The position numbers and the translations under genes are program-made. Positions 21,755-32,060 of a stretch of 64,000 bases of DNA are shown here, piece by piece. The stretch's first letter is position 1; each line of letters begins with the position of its first letter. A model generated the notes under the pieces. The model did not search any database. It was not told where the DNA came from and saw only the letters and a program-made list of their open reading frames with translations. The stretch comes from Nitrosomonas communis (GTDB taxonomy: Bacteria; Pseudomonadota; Gammaproteobacteria; Burkholderiales; Nitrosomonadaceae): assembly GCF_024102715.1 (NCBI RefSeq), contig NZ_JAGFJM010000004.1, positions 47,850 through 111,849 of the forward strand, given 5' to 3'.

Positions 21755-22705
21755 TCAGTTTCCAGCAAGAATTGACATAACCGCCATTCGTACCGCGATG
21801 CCAAAAGTCACTTGCGATAAAATAACTGACTGTTTCCCATCTGCTACCGCAGAATCGATCTCGACTCCACGATTCATGGGCCCAGGATGCATGACGATTG
21901 CATCTTGCTTGGCTAGCGATAATTTCTCCTGAGTAAGCCCATAATATTTAAAATATTCTTCAGCGCTCGGTAGGCTTGCTCCCAGCATGCGTTCATTTTG
22001 CAGGCGCAGCATGATCAACACGTCAATATCTTTCAATCCTTGAACCATATCGTGATAAACACGTACACCCAAGCGTTCAACCTTGCTCGGTAATAGCGTC
22101 TTGGGTGCAATGACGCGAACTTCGGGCACACCTAAGGTGGTCAGCGCATGAATTTGCGAGCGCGCCACCCTTGAATGCAAGATGTCGCCAACAATCGCCA
22201 CCCGAAGATTATGAAAATCCTTTTTATAACGGCGGATAGTAAACATATCTAGCAATGCTTGCGTAGGATGAGCATGACGCCCATCTCCGGCATTGATGAC
22301 ATGAATCTCCGGACGAACATGACTCGCTATCATATGCGCCGCACCACTTTGCAAATGCCGGACTACAAACATATCCGCATGCATGGCTGAAAGATTATTG
22401 ACCGTATCCAACAACGTCTCACCCTTGGATTGCGCAGAAGCTGCAATATTGAGATTGATTACATCCGCTGATAATCGCTTGGCAGCAATCTCGAAAGTTG
22501 TCCGTGTACGCGTGCTGGACTCAAAAAAAAGATTGAAGACTGATTTTCCACGCAGGAGCGGAATTTTTTTGACTTCGCGCTCAGTAACACCAGCAAAAGA
22601 TTCCGCTGTATCCAAAATATGCAACAAAATAGAAACAGGCAATCCCTCAGTAGTAAGCAGATGCTGTAATTCGCCATGTTTGTTTAGCTGGGGATTTCTG
22701 TTCAT
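21755..22705 (-). CDS. pyrB: Aspartate carbamoyltransferase catalytic chain
   Basis: PyrB condenses carbamoyl phosphate with aspartate, the first committed pyrimidine step. The 316-aa protein has the carbamoyl-phosphate motif [13 protein letters not shown], the [14 protein letters not shown] motif, and [14 protein letters not shown] near the C-terminus. Its ATG overlaps the pyrR stop by four bases, and the inactive pyrC homologue follows, an arrangement typical of the dodecameric PyrB-PyrC' enzymes. Confidence 0.96.
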   Translation of the reverse strand: MNRNPQLNKHGELQHLLTTEGLPVSILLHILDTAESFAGVTEREVKKIPLLRGKSVFNLFFESSTRTRTTFEIAAKRLSADVINLNIAASAQSKGETLLDTVNNLSAMHADMFVVRHLQSGAAHMIASHVRPEIHVINAGDGRHAHPTQALLDMFTIRRYKKDFHNLRVAIVGDILHSRVARSQIHALTTLGVPEVRVIAPKTLLPSKVERLGVRVYHDMVQGLKDIDVLIMLRLQNERMLGASLPSAEEYFKYYGLTQEKLSLAKQDAIVMHPGPMNRGVEIDSAVADGKQSVILSQVTFGIAVRMAVMSILAGN

Positions 22706-23211
22706 TTCTCAGGCAAACAGATATCGCGCACACCGAGACTCAATTTGCCATCACTTTCCTGTTTTAACTCCAGCATTTTGTCTGCGGGCAAAGGCAATAT
22801 AGCCCCCACATATTGCGCTGCAATAGGAAGCTCTCTGCCTCCCCGGTCTATCAATGTCGCCAAATGAATGCATGCCGGTCGCCCATAATCAAATATCTCA
22901 TTCACAGCAGCCCGAATTGTCCTTCCTGTATATAGCACATCATCGACTAAGATGATGCGACTTCCTTCAACTTCAAAGGGAAGATCGGACGGTTTGACTT
23001 GGGGGTGTAAGCCTATCTTGCTGTAATCGTCCCGATAAAAAGAAATATCTAGAACGCCAAGCGGTGAACTGATTCCCAGCGCTTGGTGCAATCGTTTTGC
23101 CACCCATACCCCCCCCGTATGGATACCTATCATTACATCGGTTTCGCCAACGTCGGGACGTAACCGTTCGGTCAAAGCAGCGAGTAGCTGCTCAGCATCA
23201 GGTAGTTGCAT
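22702..23211 (-). CDS. pyrR: PyrR bifunctional regulator/uracil phosphoribosyltransferase
   Basis: PyrR is a PRTase-fold protein that in many bacteria regulates pyr genes and can carry weak uracil phosphoribosyltransferase activity. [10 protein letters not shown] starts at the ATG at 23211 (169 aa). The PRPP-binding loop [17 protein letters not shown] is intact, and [14 protein letters not shown] and [12 protein letters not shown] fit the family. It overlaps yqgF by 14 bases and pyrB by four, so the whole block is probably one transcript. I saw no obvious anti-terminator RNA before pyrB, leaving its regulatory role here open. Confidence 0.93.
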   Translation of the reverse strand: MQLPDAEQLLAALTERLRPDVGETDVMIGIHTGGVWVAKRLHQALGISSPLGVLDISFYRDDYSKIGLHPQVKPSDLPFEVEGSRIILVDDVLYTGRTIRAAVNEIFDYGRPACIHLATLIDRGGRELPIAAQYVGAILPLPADKMLELKQESDGKLSLGVRDICLPEK

Positions 23212-23716
23212 AGTCACAGTCAAAAAAAGATTGTAAGATATGCTGCGCTGCAATCTGGTCCAGCATCGTTTTTTGCTTTTTTCCTTTAATACCTGCTTCC
23301 CCTAAAGAAGATCTGGCAGTAATGGTCGTATAGCGTTCATCTACCAAAATCGATTTGATGCCGAAACGCCCCTCCAGGCGCCGCGCAAACCGCTGACTCA
23401 ATCGGGTAAGCTCATGTTCCGACCCATCAGCATGAGTCGGCAATCCTACCACCAGTAAGACCGGATGCCATATTTCAATCAACTTGGCAATAGCTTCAAA
23501 ACGTTGTTTCGTTATTTCACAGTGAATAGTGGTAAGAGGATGAGCTAACCGCAACACCTGCTCACCCACAGCCACTCCAATACGTTTCTTTCCAAAATCA
23601 AAAGCCAACACTGTGCCACTTTGTTGTCGTTTCACAATTTCCGATGTGTCTTCATGGCTATGTGCTGAACTATCAGGCGCTAAAGTGGCTTGAATGCAGC
23701 AGTCCTGCCTATGCAT
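23198..23716 (-). CDS. yqgF: Holliday junction resolvase-like YqgF/RuvX
   Basis: YqgF is an RNase H-fold nuclease linked to pre-16S rRNA 5' processing. The core [16 protein letters not shown] carries the first catalytic Asp, [19 protein letters not shown] the substrate loop, and ILVDERYTT and [11 protein letters not shown] the later acidic residues. The ATG at 23716 overlaps yqgE's stop by eight bases and yields a 172-aa form with a non-conserved leader; GTG at 23635 gives 145 aa, closer to the family norm and preceded by GGAA, so the true start is unsettled. Confidence 0.92.
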   Translation of the reverse strand: MHRQDCCIQATLAPDSSAHSHEDTSEIVKRQQSGTVLAFDFGKKRIGVAVGEQVLRLAHPLTTIHCEITKQRFEAIAKLIEIWHPVLLVVGLPTHADGSEHELTRLSQRFARRLEGRFGIKSILVDERYTTITARSSLGEAGIKGKKQKTMLDQIAAQHILQSFFDCDYATT

Positions 23717-24269
23717 GCCCAACTTCATTTGATAAATTAGAGAAGTTGACCCCCAGCAATTGCGCCGCAGCAGGTAACCTTTCCTCAAAGGACATTTCAA
23801 AAATAATGCGAGAAGATGCCGGAACTGTCAGCCAGGCATTCTGCGCCAATTCTTGTTCAATTTGTCCTGGCGCCCATCCTGCATAACCCAGCGCAACCAA
23901 CATTTGTTCTGGCCCCTGGCAATTTGCAATAGCTTCTAAAATATCAACAGAGGATGTCAAGCCTATGGCCTGGTTAATTGCCAGCGTAGATTTCCATTCT
24001 CCCACAGGCTGGTGTAACACGAATCCACTATCGATCTGCACTGGTCCGCCAAACAATACTAAGCGCCCTTCAGGTAACGAATCAGCAGAAGGGATGCCAA
24101 GTTGCTCGAATAATTTCTCCAAAGTAAGTTCTGTAGGACGATTAATAACCAGTCCAACTGCGCCGTGCTCATTATGCTCACAGACATAGGTAAGCGTTTT
24201 GGCAAAAAAGGGGTCGACCATATTAGGCATAGCAATCAGAAAATGATCTGTCAAGTTGATGTTTTTCAT
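23709..24269 (-). CDS. yqgE: YqgE/AlgH family protein (DUF179)
   Basis: A 186-aa member of the YqgE/AlgH family of unknown biochemical function, first tied to alginate regulation. It begins [17 protein letters not shown] from the ATG at 24269, with AGAGG upstream, and contains [38 protein letters not shown] and [20 protein letters not shown]. It heads the yqgE-yqgF-pyrR-pyrB-pyrC' cluster, a gene order common in beta- and gammaproteobacteria. Confidence 0.93.
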   Translation of the reverse strand: MKNINLTDHFLIAMPNMVDPFFAKTLTYVCEHNEHGAVGLVINRPTELTLEKLFEQLGIPSADSLPEGRLVLFGGPVQIDSGFVLHQPVGEWKSTLAINQAIGLTSSVDILEAIANCQGPEQMLVALGYAGWAPGQIEQELAQNAWLTVPASSRIIFEMSFEERLPAAAQLLGVNFSNLSNEVGHA

Positions 24270-24362
24270 AATAAAGACCTCTTTATTACTAATGCAAAAT
24301 CGCAAATCATGCGCTATGGTCAATTTGAAACATAAAAATTCCTATTCCTCCTATGTTTCTCA

Positions 24363-24989
24363 TCAAACCCAATACGCCGTATGTGTCATGATTTTTGAAC
24401 TCATTTTCATGGCCAATTTCACTGGTAATGGTAACTCGATACCGCCATGCGATATTGCCATTGTTGCATGGCAAGCTTCATCAACTCTCATTTGCGCAAC
24501 GATAGCGCGACTTTTCACATCTTGATAAGGTAATCGCTGCAAATGCTCTGCGAGATGGGCCTCCACTTGATGTTCTGTTTCCGCGAGAAAACCGAGATTC
24601 CATTTATCACCAAGCATACCCGCCACTAAACCGATGGCAAAAGATCCCCCATACCAGACTGGGTTAAGCAAGCTTTTACGGCCGCCTAACTCAGCAATAC
24701 GACGCTCTGTCCAAGCCAAATGTTCAGTTTCTTCACGCGCGGCTTGTGTCAATGCGTTTTGCACTTCTTGATTTTGCGCAGTAAGCGCTTGTCCTTGATA
24801 AAGGGCCTGAGCACATATTTCTCCGACATGATTAACACGCATTAATGCACATGACTTCTTTTTTTCACCATCAGTTAATTCATTTTCTGGCAGACTCTTC
24901 CCTGGTATAGCGCGCAATGTTTGAGCCGGCACCATTAGGGTGCGTAATGCATTATCAAAACCGATAATAAGCTTATCTATATTCAGCAT
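24363..24989 (-). CDS. coq7: Ubiquinone-biosynthesis di-iron hydroxylase Coq7
   Basis: Coq7 hydroxylates 2-polyprenyl-3-methyl-6-methoxy-1,4-benzoquinone, the penultimate ubiquinone step. Two repeats of E-x6-E-x2-H di-iron ligands are visible: [13 protein letters not shown] with [12 protein letters not shown], and [13 protein letters not shown] with [10 protein letters not shown]. The ATG at 24989 ([13 protein letters not shown]) gives 208 aa, the normal size; a TTG nine codons upstream is less likely. Bacteria with aerobic respiratory chains need it. It follows glcF by 41 bases on the same strand. Confidence 0.94.
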   Translation of the reverse strand: MLNIDKLIIGFDNALRTLMVPAQTLRAIPGKSLPENELTDGEKKKSCALMRVNHVGEICAQALYQGQALTAQNQEVQNALTQAAREETEHLAWTERRIAELGGRKSLLNPVWYGGSFAIGLVAGMLGDKWNLGFLAETEHQVEAHLAEHLQRLPYQDVKSRAIVAQMRVDEACHATMAISHGGIELPLPVKLAMKMSSKIMTHTAYWV

Positions 24990-25029
24990 GGCATCAATTC
25001 CAGTAGTTATCAGCAAACTATTTATCTTA

Positions 25030-26322
25030 TCATTGTATACCTATTTGCCGGGCTAGCAATGTTACCGGGTGCAATACCTCTATTTTTTTCCCTTGCGCCC
25101 TTAAACCACTAGCGAAATGTAATAAACAACCGACATTGGATGTCACCAGATAGCTTGCACCTGTTTTATCCAGCGCGACCATTTTATCGTTCAGCAATGA
25201 TTCTGCGATTTCTGGCTGATCAAGGAAGTAGGTGCCAGCAGCACCACAACAGAGATTATTGCCGGCAAGCTCTATCAGCTCAATACCAGGGATGTGCGCA
25301 AGCAACTGATAAGGGCAATCTGAGGTACGCACCACATTACGCATACTACACGGATCATGCACAGCGACTCTTTCTGACAAAGCTGTTATTTTGACTTCAT
25401 TCCAATCCAGCTCAGTTAAAAATTTATTGATATCTACTATCGGAACAGAAAAATTCTCTGTCTGATATTGAGAGCAAAACTCTGTTAAATGCGCTCCACA
25501 ACCTGAAGCTGTACTGATAATCGCTTTTATATTCAAACCAGCAAATGCATTCTTGTTTCGCTGAATCAGATCAGTCGCCTCAGCTATCCGACCACTATGT
25601 TGGTATAACGCCCCACAACAGGTTTGCGCGTTGGGTACATGCACTGTATAACCTAGCTGGTTAAGCACCAAAATCGCTGAAAGGTTTGTTTCGACATCAA
25701 CCAATCGTGCCACGCAACCCAGAAACAGGGCGACTTCTCCGCGTTGCACGCCAATGGCTGGATAAACTTCTTGCCATGCATGAAGAGGAAAGCGAATCCA
25801 CGGTAATTTTGACAGCAACAATCCCAGCTTGGTCCTTCTTACCAAATCCGACCGTAGCAACCCTTGTTGCAAGCCAATTTTCTGAAAAAGATATATGAGT
25901 GGACGTACAAGGTCAAAACGACTCGATTTGTCAATAAATATGCTTTCTAACAAGCTTCTGAAACGATTTTTTTTTATTACCACCTTCCCCCTTGATGAGT
26001 CCGATGTTGGTATTGCCATCATGGCGCGCGTCTCATCAATCAAACGGCCATAGGCTACATGATTAGGGCAAACTGCCTCACACGCCCGGCAAGCCAAACA
26101 GCGATCAATATGGACGGCAAAACGTTCATTCATCGGAATACGCCGACTTGCAACCCCATGTATCATCGCGATACGTCCCCGCGGAGAATCCGCTTCCGAT
26201 AACGTCAAACGATAGGTTGGGCAATGCGGCAAACAAAGCCCGCATGAAACACATCGATTCGCTTCTGCCAATAAGCGAGCTCGGGAAGGATTAATTAGAG
26301 ATTCATCTTCTTTACTTTGCAC
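25030..26322 (-). CDS. glcF: Glycolate oxidase iron-sulfur subunit GlcF-like
   Basis: A 430-aa Fe-S protein with two ferredoxin motifs near the N-terminus ([14 protein letters not shown] and [13 protein letters not shown]) and two C-terminal CCG domains ([11 protein letters not shown] and [16 protein letters not shown]). This matches GlcF, the electron-transfer subunit of glycolate dehydrogenase, which in carbon-fixing ammonia oxidisers would serve the oxygenase product of RuBisCO. The GTG at 26322 is placed properly after AGAGGA; a GTG at 26328 is too close. GlcD and GlcE are not adjacent, so an alternative role as a HdrD-like subunit cannot be excluded. Confidence 0.87.
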   Translation of the reverse strand: MQSKEDESLINPSRARLLAEANRCVSCGLCLPHCPTYRLTLSEADSPRGRIAMIHGVASRRIPMNERFAVHIDRCLACRACEAVCPNHVAYGRLIDETRAMMAIPTSDSSRGKVVIKKNRFRSLLESIFIDKSSRFDLVRPLIYLFQKIGLQQGLLRSDLVRRTKLGLLLSKLPWIRFPLHAWQEVYPAIGVQRGEVALFLGCVARLVDVETNLSAILVLNQLGYTVHVPNAQTCCGALYQHSGRIAEATDLIQRNKNAFAGLNIKAIISTASGCGAHLTEFCSQYQTENFSVPIVDINKFLTELDWNEVKITALSERVAVHDPCSMRNVVRTSDCPYQLLAHIPGIELIELAGNNLCCGAAGTYFLDQPEIAESLLNDKMVALDKTGASYLVTSNVGCLLHFASGLRAQGKKIEVLHPVTLLARQIGIQ

Positions 26323-26504
26323 TTCCACTTCCTCTAAATAATTTTGTTATAACTTTTCTTCTACAAAAAGTATTAATAAAAAACACAACTATCAGACTAT
26401 ATTAATCAAATAAGTTTTTTTATTTTTATAGCTTGCTAAGTCACAGAAAATTACCATAAAATTACATGTTTTAAGTTTTCTATTTGCAAACACACGATTA
26501 AGAT

Positions 26505-26771
26505 ATGGTAATTATTCGACTGGCGCGCGGCGGCGCTAAAAAAAGGCCTTTTTTCAACATGGTAGTTGCAGATTCCCGTTGCAGGCGTGACGGCAGATTC
26601 ATTGAACGTGTCGGTTTTTATAATCCACGGGCAGTCGAGGGTGAAGAAGCGCTACGTATCCACATGGATCGGCTGACTCACTGGCAATCCAATGGAGCGC
26701 AATTATCCAATACGGTAACAAGACTGGTAAAACAGTTTAGTGCGCAACAAAAAGTTGCACAAGAAAGTTAA
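26505..26771 (+). CDS. rpsP: 30S ribosomal protein S16
   Basis: The 88-aa sequence begins [20 protein letters not shown] and continues [19 protein letters not shown], unmistakable S16. It is the first gene of the rpsP-rimM-trmD-rplS ribosome/tRNA operon. The AT-rich 180 bases between it and the divergent glcF hold the promoter; no strong ribosome site is visible before its ATG. Confidence 0.97.
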   Translation: MVIIRLARGGAKKRPFFNMVVADSRCRRDGRFIERVGFYNPRAVEGEEALRIHMDRLTHWQSNGAQLSNTVTRLVKQFSAQQKVAQES

Positions 26772-26796
26772 TACCAAGCAATACCTAACTGAATGC

Positions 26797-27309
26797 ATGG
26801 TACCAATGGGTCATATCATAGGACCTTTTGGTATTCTCGGGTGGGTTAAGATAGCCTCCTATAGTGAAAATATCGAAAGTCTACTTGATTACTCTGTATG
26901 GTGGCTAGGCAAGGGCGATGATGCATGGTCAGCAATGAAGGTTGTATCATACAATATTCATGACAATAAATTGATTGTTGCATTCCAAGGATATCATGAT
27001 CGAACTCAGGCATCACATTTAAAAGGCATGCAGATCGCAGTGCCGCGCGACCAATTGCCTCACCTGCCTGAGAATGGCACAGAAGGTTACTATTGGTCAG
27101 ATCTAATAGGCACAAGCGTGTTTAATTTGCAGAATGAAGAATTTGGATATGTAATCGGCTTATTAAGAACAGGAGCCAATGATGTATTACAGGTTCGATC
27201 CGTGAGAGGAGACCAGAAGGAAAGATTAATACCGTTTATTGATCAGGTTATTGTCGAGGTGGATTTAACAGCTCGCAAAATAACAATTGATTGGGGACTA
27301 GATTACTGA
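26797..27309 (+). CDS. rimM: 16S rRNA processing protein RimM
   Basis: RimM assists maturation of the 30S head, binding S19. The 170-aa product from the ATG at 26797 starts MVPMGHIIGPFGILGWVKI, the RimM N-terminal barrel, and ends with the PRC-barrel segment RLIPFIDQVIVEVDL. GTG at 26740 or TTG at 26755, inside the end of rpsP, would add a poorly conserved leader. There is no strong ribosome site at any of these, so translation coupling with rpsP is plausible. Confidence 0.92.
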   Translation: MVPMGHIIGPFGILGWVKIASYSENIESLLDYSVWWLGKGDDAWSAMKVVSYNIHDNKLIVAFQGYHDRTQASHLKGMQIAVPRDQLPHLPENGTEGYYWSDLIGTSVFNLQNEEFGYVIGLLRTGANDVLQVRSVRGDQKERLIPFIDQVIVEVDLTARKITIDWGLDY

Positions 27310-27324
27310 CAGGAGGCAAGGATC

Positions 27325-28101
27325 TTGTCATTTGAGATCGATGTCATCACACTATTTCCAGAAATGCTTGATGCTATTACAAAATATGGCGTAACGAGCA
27401 GAGCAAACAAAAATGGGATTTTTCAATTGCATACTTGGAATCCGCGCGATTTTGCGAAAGATAACTATCGTACGGTAGATGACAGTCCATATGGCGGCGG
27501 ACCTGGTATGATAATGCTGGCTCAGCCTCTGGATGAAGCGATCACTCAGGCTAGAACAAGACAGCGATCACAAGGCATTAACGAAACAAAAGTAATTTAT
27601 CTTTCTCCTCAGGGCAAACTTCTTGATCATGAGAAAATTTTACAATTAACCAAATTAGAGGGATTAGTATTACTCTGTGGCCGTTACGAAGGAATTGATG
27701 AACGGATAATCATGCGTCAGGTAGATGAGGAAATCTCTATCGGAAACTACGTTATTTCAGGCGGCGAACTAGCGGCAATGGTTCTAATCGATAGCATAGT
27801 GCGACAGATTCCGGGCGCATTAGGGAGTGCTGATTCAGCTAAGGAAGATTCATTTACCAATAATTTACTTGAGTTTCCTCAATATACACGACCAGAAATA
27901 TATCGAGGGGACGCCGTACCCCCTATTTTACTCTCAGGAGATCATGCAAAAATAAATCGCTGGCGATTGCAGCAATCTCTTGGCAAAACATGGCTAAAAC
28001 GACCAGATTTATTAGAACTCAAATACAAGCAGGGTATTTCCAAGGAAGAAGAAGAATTATTGGAAGAATTCAAACGAACTGAAAATTTTAGAATAAACTA
28101 A
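27325..28101 (+). CDS. trmD: tRNA (guanine37-N1)-methyltransferase TrmD
   Basis: TrmD is a SPOUT-fold methyltransferase acting on G37 of tRNAs with G36. The 258-aa protein has [42 protein letters not shown] and [16 protein letters not shown] forming the knotted AdoMet site. The start is TTG at 27325, with a perfect AGGAGG eight bases upstream, an instance of a rare start with an unusually strong ribosome site. Third gene of the rpsP operon. Confidence 0.96.
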   Translation: MSFEIDVITLFPEMLDAITKYGVTSRANKNGIFQLHTWNPRDFAKDNYRTVDDSPYGGGPGMIMLAQPLDEAITQARTRQRSQGINETKVIYLSPQGKLLDHEKILQLTKLEGLVLLCGRYEGIDERIIMRQVDEEISIGNYVISGGELAAMVLIDSIVRQIPGALGSADSAKEDSFTNNLLEFPQYTRPEIYRGDAVPPILLSGDHAKINRWRLQQSLGKTWLKRPDLLELKYKQGISKEEEELLEEFKRTENFRIN

Positions 28102-28126
28102 TTCCATAAAATGGTAGGAGAAAAAA

Positions 28127-28510
28127 ATGAATTTGATTGAACAATTAGAGCGAGAAGAAATAGAGCGTCTTGGCAAAATTATCCCGAATTTCTCTCCTGG
28201 TGATACAGTGGTAGTCAACGTAAATGTAGTAGAGGGCGATCGCAAACGTATTCAAGCATATGAAGGTGTCATCATCGCCAAACGCAATCGCGGTCTTAAT
28301 TCGTCTTTCATTGTACGCAAAATATCCAGTGGTGAGGGTGTTGAGCGTACTTTTCAGACATATTCACCAATGATTTCGACGATCGAAGTCAAACGTCGAG
28401 GCGATGTGCGTCGTGCAAAACTTTACTATTTGAGAAGCCGTTCTGGTAAATCAGCGCGCATTCGGGAGAAACTTCCTGCCCGCAGCGCAAGCATCGCTAC
28501 AAATGAATAA
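28127..28510 (+). CDS. rplS: 50S ribosomal protein L19
   Basis: The 127-aa sequence has [39 protein letters not shown] and [29 protein letters not shown], which define L19. GGAGAA precedes the ATG. It ends the rpsP-rimM-trmD-rplS operon and is followed by a hairpin terminator. Confidence 0.97.
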   Translation: MNLIEQLEREEIERLGKIIPNFSPGDTVVVNVNVVEGDRKRIQAYEGVIIAKRNRGLNSSFIVRKISSGEGVERTFQTYSPMISTIEVKRRGDVRRAKLYYLRSRSGKSARIREKLPARSASIATNE

Positions 28511-28550
28511 GCCTTATTTCACATAGCAATATCGAATATCTATCTGTAAA

Positions 28551-28588
28551 GGCGGCAAATTAAGTAAGCTTTGACCGCCCTTTTCTTT
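28551..28588 (+). terminator. Terminator of the rpsP-rplS operon
   Basis: GGCGG (28551) pairs with CCGCC (28575), extended by partial AAA/TTT pairing, and is followed by CTTTTCTTT. It lies 40 bases past the rplS stop, between the convergent rplS and ArsC-like genes. Confidence 0.65.
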
Positions 28589-28609
28589 GTCAAACAGACA
28601 CTTTTTCTA

Positions 28610-28954
28610 TTACTCTAATAATTTTTTCACATTCTCTGGTGGCCGACCCAATATCGCTTTATCTCCTCGCACTACAATAGGGCGCTGAATCAGATCGGGG
28701 TTAGCCACCATCATCTGTAACAATTCTTCATCAGTTCCAGACTCAATACCACACGCCATAGCTTCGTCAGTACGCAAAATATCGCGTACTGACATGTTCA
28801 ACTTATGAAGAAGCTCGCGCAACAATTCTACTGTCATAGGCCTTTCATAGTAATTGATGCTATCAAACTCTTTCCCACTCTCGTTCAGCAGAGTTAACGC
28901 AGCCCTGCATTTACTGCAAGTTGGCTTCTGATAAATAGTTATTTTGTCATTCAT
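28610..28954 (-). CDS. ArsC-family thioredoxin-fold reductase
   Basis: A 114-aa protein of the ArsC/YffB/Spx superfamily. It starts MNDKITIYQKPTCSKCRAAL at the ATG at 28954, with GGAGAAG upstream, and ends RPIVVRGDKAILGRPPENVKKLLE, the ArsC C-terminal signature with the substrate-binding Arg. The N-terminal CSKC pair resembles a thioredoxin-like redox motif rather than the single Cys of the R773 enzyme. No ars genes are adjacent, so a general glutathione/thioredoxin-linked reductase is as likely as arsenate reduction. Confidence 0.85.
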   Translation of the reverse strand: MNDKITIYQKPTCSKCRAALTLLNESGKEFDSINYYERPMTVELLRELLHKLNMSVRDILRTDEAMACGIESGTDEELLQMMVANPDLIQRPIVVRGDKAILGRPPENVKKLLE

Positions 28955-29026
28955 TTTACTTCTCCGTTTTAACAAACGGTAACGCGGAGGAGAAGCATAT
29001 CTGGATTTTATTGCTTAGAATAATAT

Positions 29027-29542
29027 TTATTTGATACCACATTCTTTGGAAATAGCAGCATACGCAGAAGATGACCCTTTTAATCCAAAAGTATCAGTCG
29101 TTGCTGTATCCCGCGCAGATACCCCCTTCACAACCAATGAGCTGCCACTGCGAATTGCGTTAGTTATTTTATTATCAGTCGCTTCATCAGCTGTCCAAGC
29201 CGTTTCATTTTGAGTAAAAAGCTTGAAACTCTGACTGCCCACACTTACCGTTACCTCGCTACCTTGTTTGAATGGATAGCCAGCAACGAAACTAAAGACA
29301 TTTTTACTTTTCTCGGCAGGCCGGTGGGTAATCAGGGCGAAAACATCACCCCGCTTGGTATAGCTTCCCTCCTCCTTTTTAGGCTTACTAACCATATAAC
29401 ATACTTTGTTACTACCTTCCATATAGACATAAGCAGTCCAATCATTGAATTCACCAATCACTTTTGGATCAGCTGCATATACCCATCCACTCATTATGAG
29501 TGTAGTCAGAAAAGTAAGTTGCTTTACAAAAGTCAGTCTCAT
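29027..29542 (-). CDS. Exported invasion-associated locus B (IalB)-like protein
   Basis: A 171-aa periplasmic protein with a signal peptide ending VYA-A. The mature part matches the IalB family: FNDWTAYVYMEGSNKVCYMVSKP, GDVFALITHRPAEK, FVAGYPFKQGSEVTV, FKLFTQNETAWTADEATDN, and VVKGVSARDTATTDTFGLKG. Two cysteines (in KVCYM and KECGIK) probably form a disulphide. IalB-like proteins were named in Bartonella but are widespread in free-living proteobacteria; the function is unknown. Not clearly in an operon. Confidence 0.82.
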   Translation of the reverse strand: MRLTFVKQLTFLTTLIMSGWVYAADPKVIGEFNDWTAYVYMEGSNKVCYMVSKPKKEEGSYTKRGDVFALITHRPAEKSKNVFSFVAGYPFKQGSEVTVSVGSQSFKLFTQNETAWTADEATDNKITNAIRSGSSLVVKGVSARDTATTDTFGLKGSSSAYAAISKECGIK

Positions 29543-29587
29543 TATATAAAACCCTAAGTTATCGGTTATCCCGTCATACTGCCAATG

Positions 29588-29845
29588 TTAATTACAGCCT
29601 TCCATCTTGTATATGAAATAGCCCTCTTTGTTGATCGTCTCAATAACATCAGCAGGTGCGCCCTGGCTATGACAGAATCTGCATTCCTTGCTAGTAACAA
29701 CTGCATCTCCTTCCCCGATCGAAGCTAACCATTGTTTAGCATATTCGATCGCTTTCTTTTCATCTCTTACAGTAGTAAATACATCAAAATGCATGATATG
29801 CCCATCTTTCGCTTTTACATAAGTATCGTAAACATGAATTTCCAT
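29588..29845 (-). CDS. DUF2024 family small protein
   Basis: An 85-aa protein that begins MEIHVYDTYVKAKDGHIMHFDVFT and carries WLASIGEGDAVVTSKECRFCHS, the DUF2024 pattern with its CxxCH segment. Short soluble proteins of this family have no known function. GGAA precedes the ATG. It sits 42 bases upstream of the IalB-like gene on the same strand. Confidence 0.78.
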   Translation of the reverse strand: MEIHVYDTYVKAKDGHIMHFDVFTTVRDEKKAIEYAKQWLASIGEGDAVVTSKECRFCHSQGAPADVIETINKEGYFIYKMEGCN

Positions 29846-29937
29846 AAATATTCCTTTCTGAATAAATTAAATGAGTTGGTTAATTAACATGGAATGATCT
29901 CAAATTACTTTATTTTGATCTTTTCCTCACTCTTTTA

Positions 29938-30630
29938 TTATGCCATTTTTCGCCGCGCCACAATAACACCATCACGCGTTGGATTGATAAAAGCATCAAA
30001 CTCAGGGTCATCGAAAATCAGCTGATTATGTGTAAGGATTGCTTCTGTCCACCCTGAAACAATGTCAGTAAAATTTTCTACTGCAACTCGCCCATGCCAA
30101 AGCACGTTATCTGCAATGTATAGGCCGCCTGGGCGGATACGGCCCCTTGCCATTTGCCACACATTAGGATACTCACCTTTATCAGCATCGTTGTAGCAGA
30201 TATCGAACATACCGTCAGTTTGCAGAAATACTTCCTGAGCATAGCCAACCTTGAAATCTATCCTATCCCATAAACCGGCTGCAGATAAATATTGCTTTGC
30301 CTTTATCTTATTCGCAGCATTATTATCAGTGCACACCACTTTCCCTTCGGTACCCACTGCTCTAGCAAACCAGAAAGCAGAATAACCATAACCGCTGCCA
30401 AATTCAAATATTCGTTTAGCGTTAATCATTTTTGCTAGCACTTCCAAACAAGTGCCTACCAAACGATCAACAATTGGAAAATTTTTCTGTTTCGCCAAAT
30501 CTTCCATTTCAAGCAGGACTGGATGATCAGTTTGTTTTACCAAGCCACGCATATATTTCTCAATCGCTGGATTGACTGGCAGCAAAACATTTGGATTTTC
30601 AACTGTTGGAGATTGTATCTTTGCCATCAT
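29938..30630 (-). CDS. Class I SAM-dependent O-methyltransferase (family 3)
   Basis: A 230-aa O-methyltransferase of the caffeoyl-CoA/catechol type. Visible motifs are the AdoMet loop IFEFGSGYGYSAFWFARAVG, the acidic CTDNN after beta-2, metal-site YNDADKGEYPNVW, and PGGLYIADNVLWHGRV with the family's DNxL-W-G-V signature. Two adjacent ATGs (30630 and 30627) both follow AAGGA. Substrate unknown; it lies next to polysaccharide genes but could act on a small phenolic or flavonoid-like compound. Confidence 0.86.
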   Translation of the reverse strand: MMAKIQSPTVENPNVLLPVNPAIEKYMRGLVKQTDHPVLLEMEDLAKQKNFPIVDRLVGTCLEVLAKMINAKRIFEFGSGYGYSAFWFARAVGTEGKVVCTDNNAANKIKAKQYLSAAGLWDRIDFKVGYAQEVFLQTDGMFDICYNDADKGEYPNVWQMARGRIRPGGLYIADNVLWHGRVAVENFTDIVSGWTEAILTHNQLIFDDPEFDAFINPTRDGVIVARRKMA

Positions 30631-30691
30631 CTATCCTTTCTTAAGCATTAACATCTAAATTTAAACTAAAAATTAGATTTCCAAGGCGTTT

Positions 30692-31936
30692 CTACACTTT
30701 TAAGTGATTGCATGTTCCGGTTATTGGTTGCCAGCGTATCATTATTGCTGTGACAACTAGCAGTATGATCGGGGTTCGGTTGTAAAGCAAAAATGTATCT
30801 GTCAATCCTGCTAAAAATACATAACACATTAATACGACTCCTAGCATACTTAGTCGGTGATTCTTTAATGTCTGGAACCAACTCCACAGGAGAAAAACTA
30901 ACGCTAAAATACCAAGCGCTCCCACCTGCATACCAATCTCAATCCAGTCATTATGGTAATGCGATGTTCTTTGAAATTCAGGTAAATTCTTATATATTCC
31001 ATCTTTATAGGTTGGTATGGTCTTTTCAAAATATATTTCCGGCATACCCGTCCCATGCCCCAACAAAGGGTGATCTGCGATTCCATGCAAACCGACATCC
31101 CATATTGCGAGACGATAACCCAGGCTAGTCGTATAGTTACCCTGCAAGACCGAATTCAGATCGCTTGCCACTAACTCTAACCTTTCCTGGAAAACACTGC
31201 TGCTCATCGCAAACAAGAGAATCGCGGTCATCATTGCAGCAAAAATACCCAGAAATGCCCTGCGCTCAGCTCGGTAGCGCAGAAAGATTAAAAGCAATAG
31301 AGCTACTACCGTAGCCAGCAACAGCACTCTTGCATTCTGATTAAATTGGATAAAAAGCAAAAATAATGCCATTGACCAACATAATAATGCTCTCCCCTTT
31401 GTCTGACAGGTACTTCCTATGAAAGCCATCAGTATAATTCCAATACCCAGCATCGCTGAGAAAGCAAGGTATGAGATCTCAAAAAAGGGCACCCCTTGCT
31501 CCCCTAAAACCAACCAATGATAAATTCCTGCTACTAACACGCTCAAATAGCCGATTAAAGATGCAGTCATCACCCAAGGCAACCGCTCTTTATTCAACAT
31601 GGAAAGAAAAGGAATAAATGTCAGAAAAATGAAATATTTTTTCCATTTATTTTGACCAGTATCAGTATAGTCGCCCCAAAGTAACCCAAGAGCTAAGACA
31701 CCGCAGAATATCAGGATAGCTAGCACTAAAGGCTCTTTTATCAGCTTACCGAACTTCTGCAAACCTCCATCAGTTATCCAGGCAAGCGTCAAAAGGAAAA
31801 ACGCATAAAAAAGCGACCACTTTTGCCAGAGGGCAATACAAAAAAAGGCAAGCACACATCTTGCAAACAAGTCACGCCAACCATTCACAAAAATGCTCTC
31901 TCCCAGATAAAACAGACCGATTCGATTCTCACGCAT
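30692..31936 (-). CDS. O-antigen ligase (WaaL/Wzy_C) family membrane protein
   Basis: A 414-aa integral membrane protein with about eleven hydrophobic helices. The large periplasmic loop near residues 285-345 has the Wzy_C signature: YRLAIWDVGLHGIADHPLLG, then GTGMPEIY and SHYHNDWIEIGMQVGALG, with the conserved histidines. Such proteins ligate polymer to lipid A core or polymerise O units. It starts MRENRIGLFYL. It neighbours two glycosyltransferase-like genes and an FkbM methyltransferase, which supports a surface-glycan role. Confidence 0.87.
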   Translation of the reverse strand: MRENRIGLFYLGESIFVNGWRDLFARCVLAFFCIALWQKWSLFYAFFLLTLAWITDGGLQKFGKLIKEPLVLAILIFCGVLALGLLWGDYTDTGQNKWKKYFIFLTFIPFLSMLNKERLPWVMTASLIGYLSVLVAGIYHWLVLGEQGVPFFEISYLAFSAMLGIGIILMAFIGSTCQTKGRALLCWSMALFLLFIQFNQNARVLLLATVVALLLLIFLRYRAERRAFLGIFAAMMTAILLFAMSSSVFQERLELVASDLNSVLQGNYTTSLGYRLAIWDVGLHGIADHPLLGHGTGMPEIYFEKTIPTYKDGIYKNLPEFQRTSHYHNDWIEIGMQVGALGILALVFLLWSWFQTLKNHRLSMLGVVLMCYVFLAGLTDTFLLYNRTPIILLVVTAIMIRWQPITGTCNHLKV

Positions 31937-32060
31937 TTGCAATATCAGTCATCAATTCATTAATCTTATTCAGAGAGTAAAAATTTAGCGCTTTGATAAT
32001 TTGCTTTCTCAAAGAAATTAAAAAATATGACATGGGTTTGATCAATTAAGCGCAAAGACA

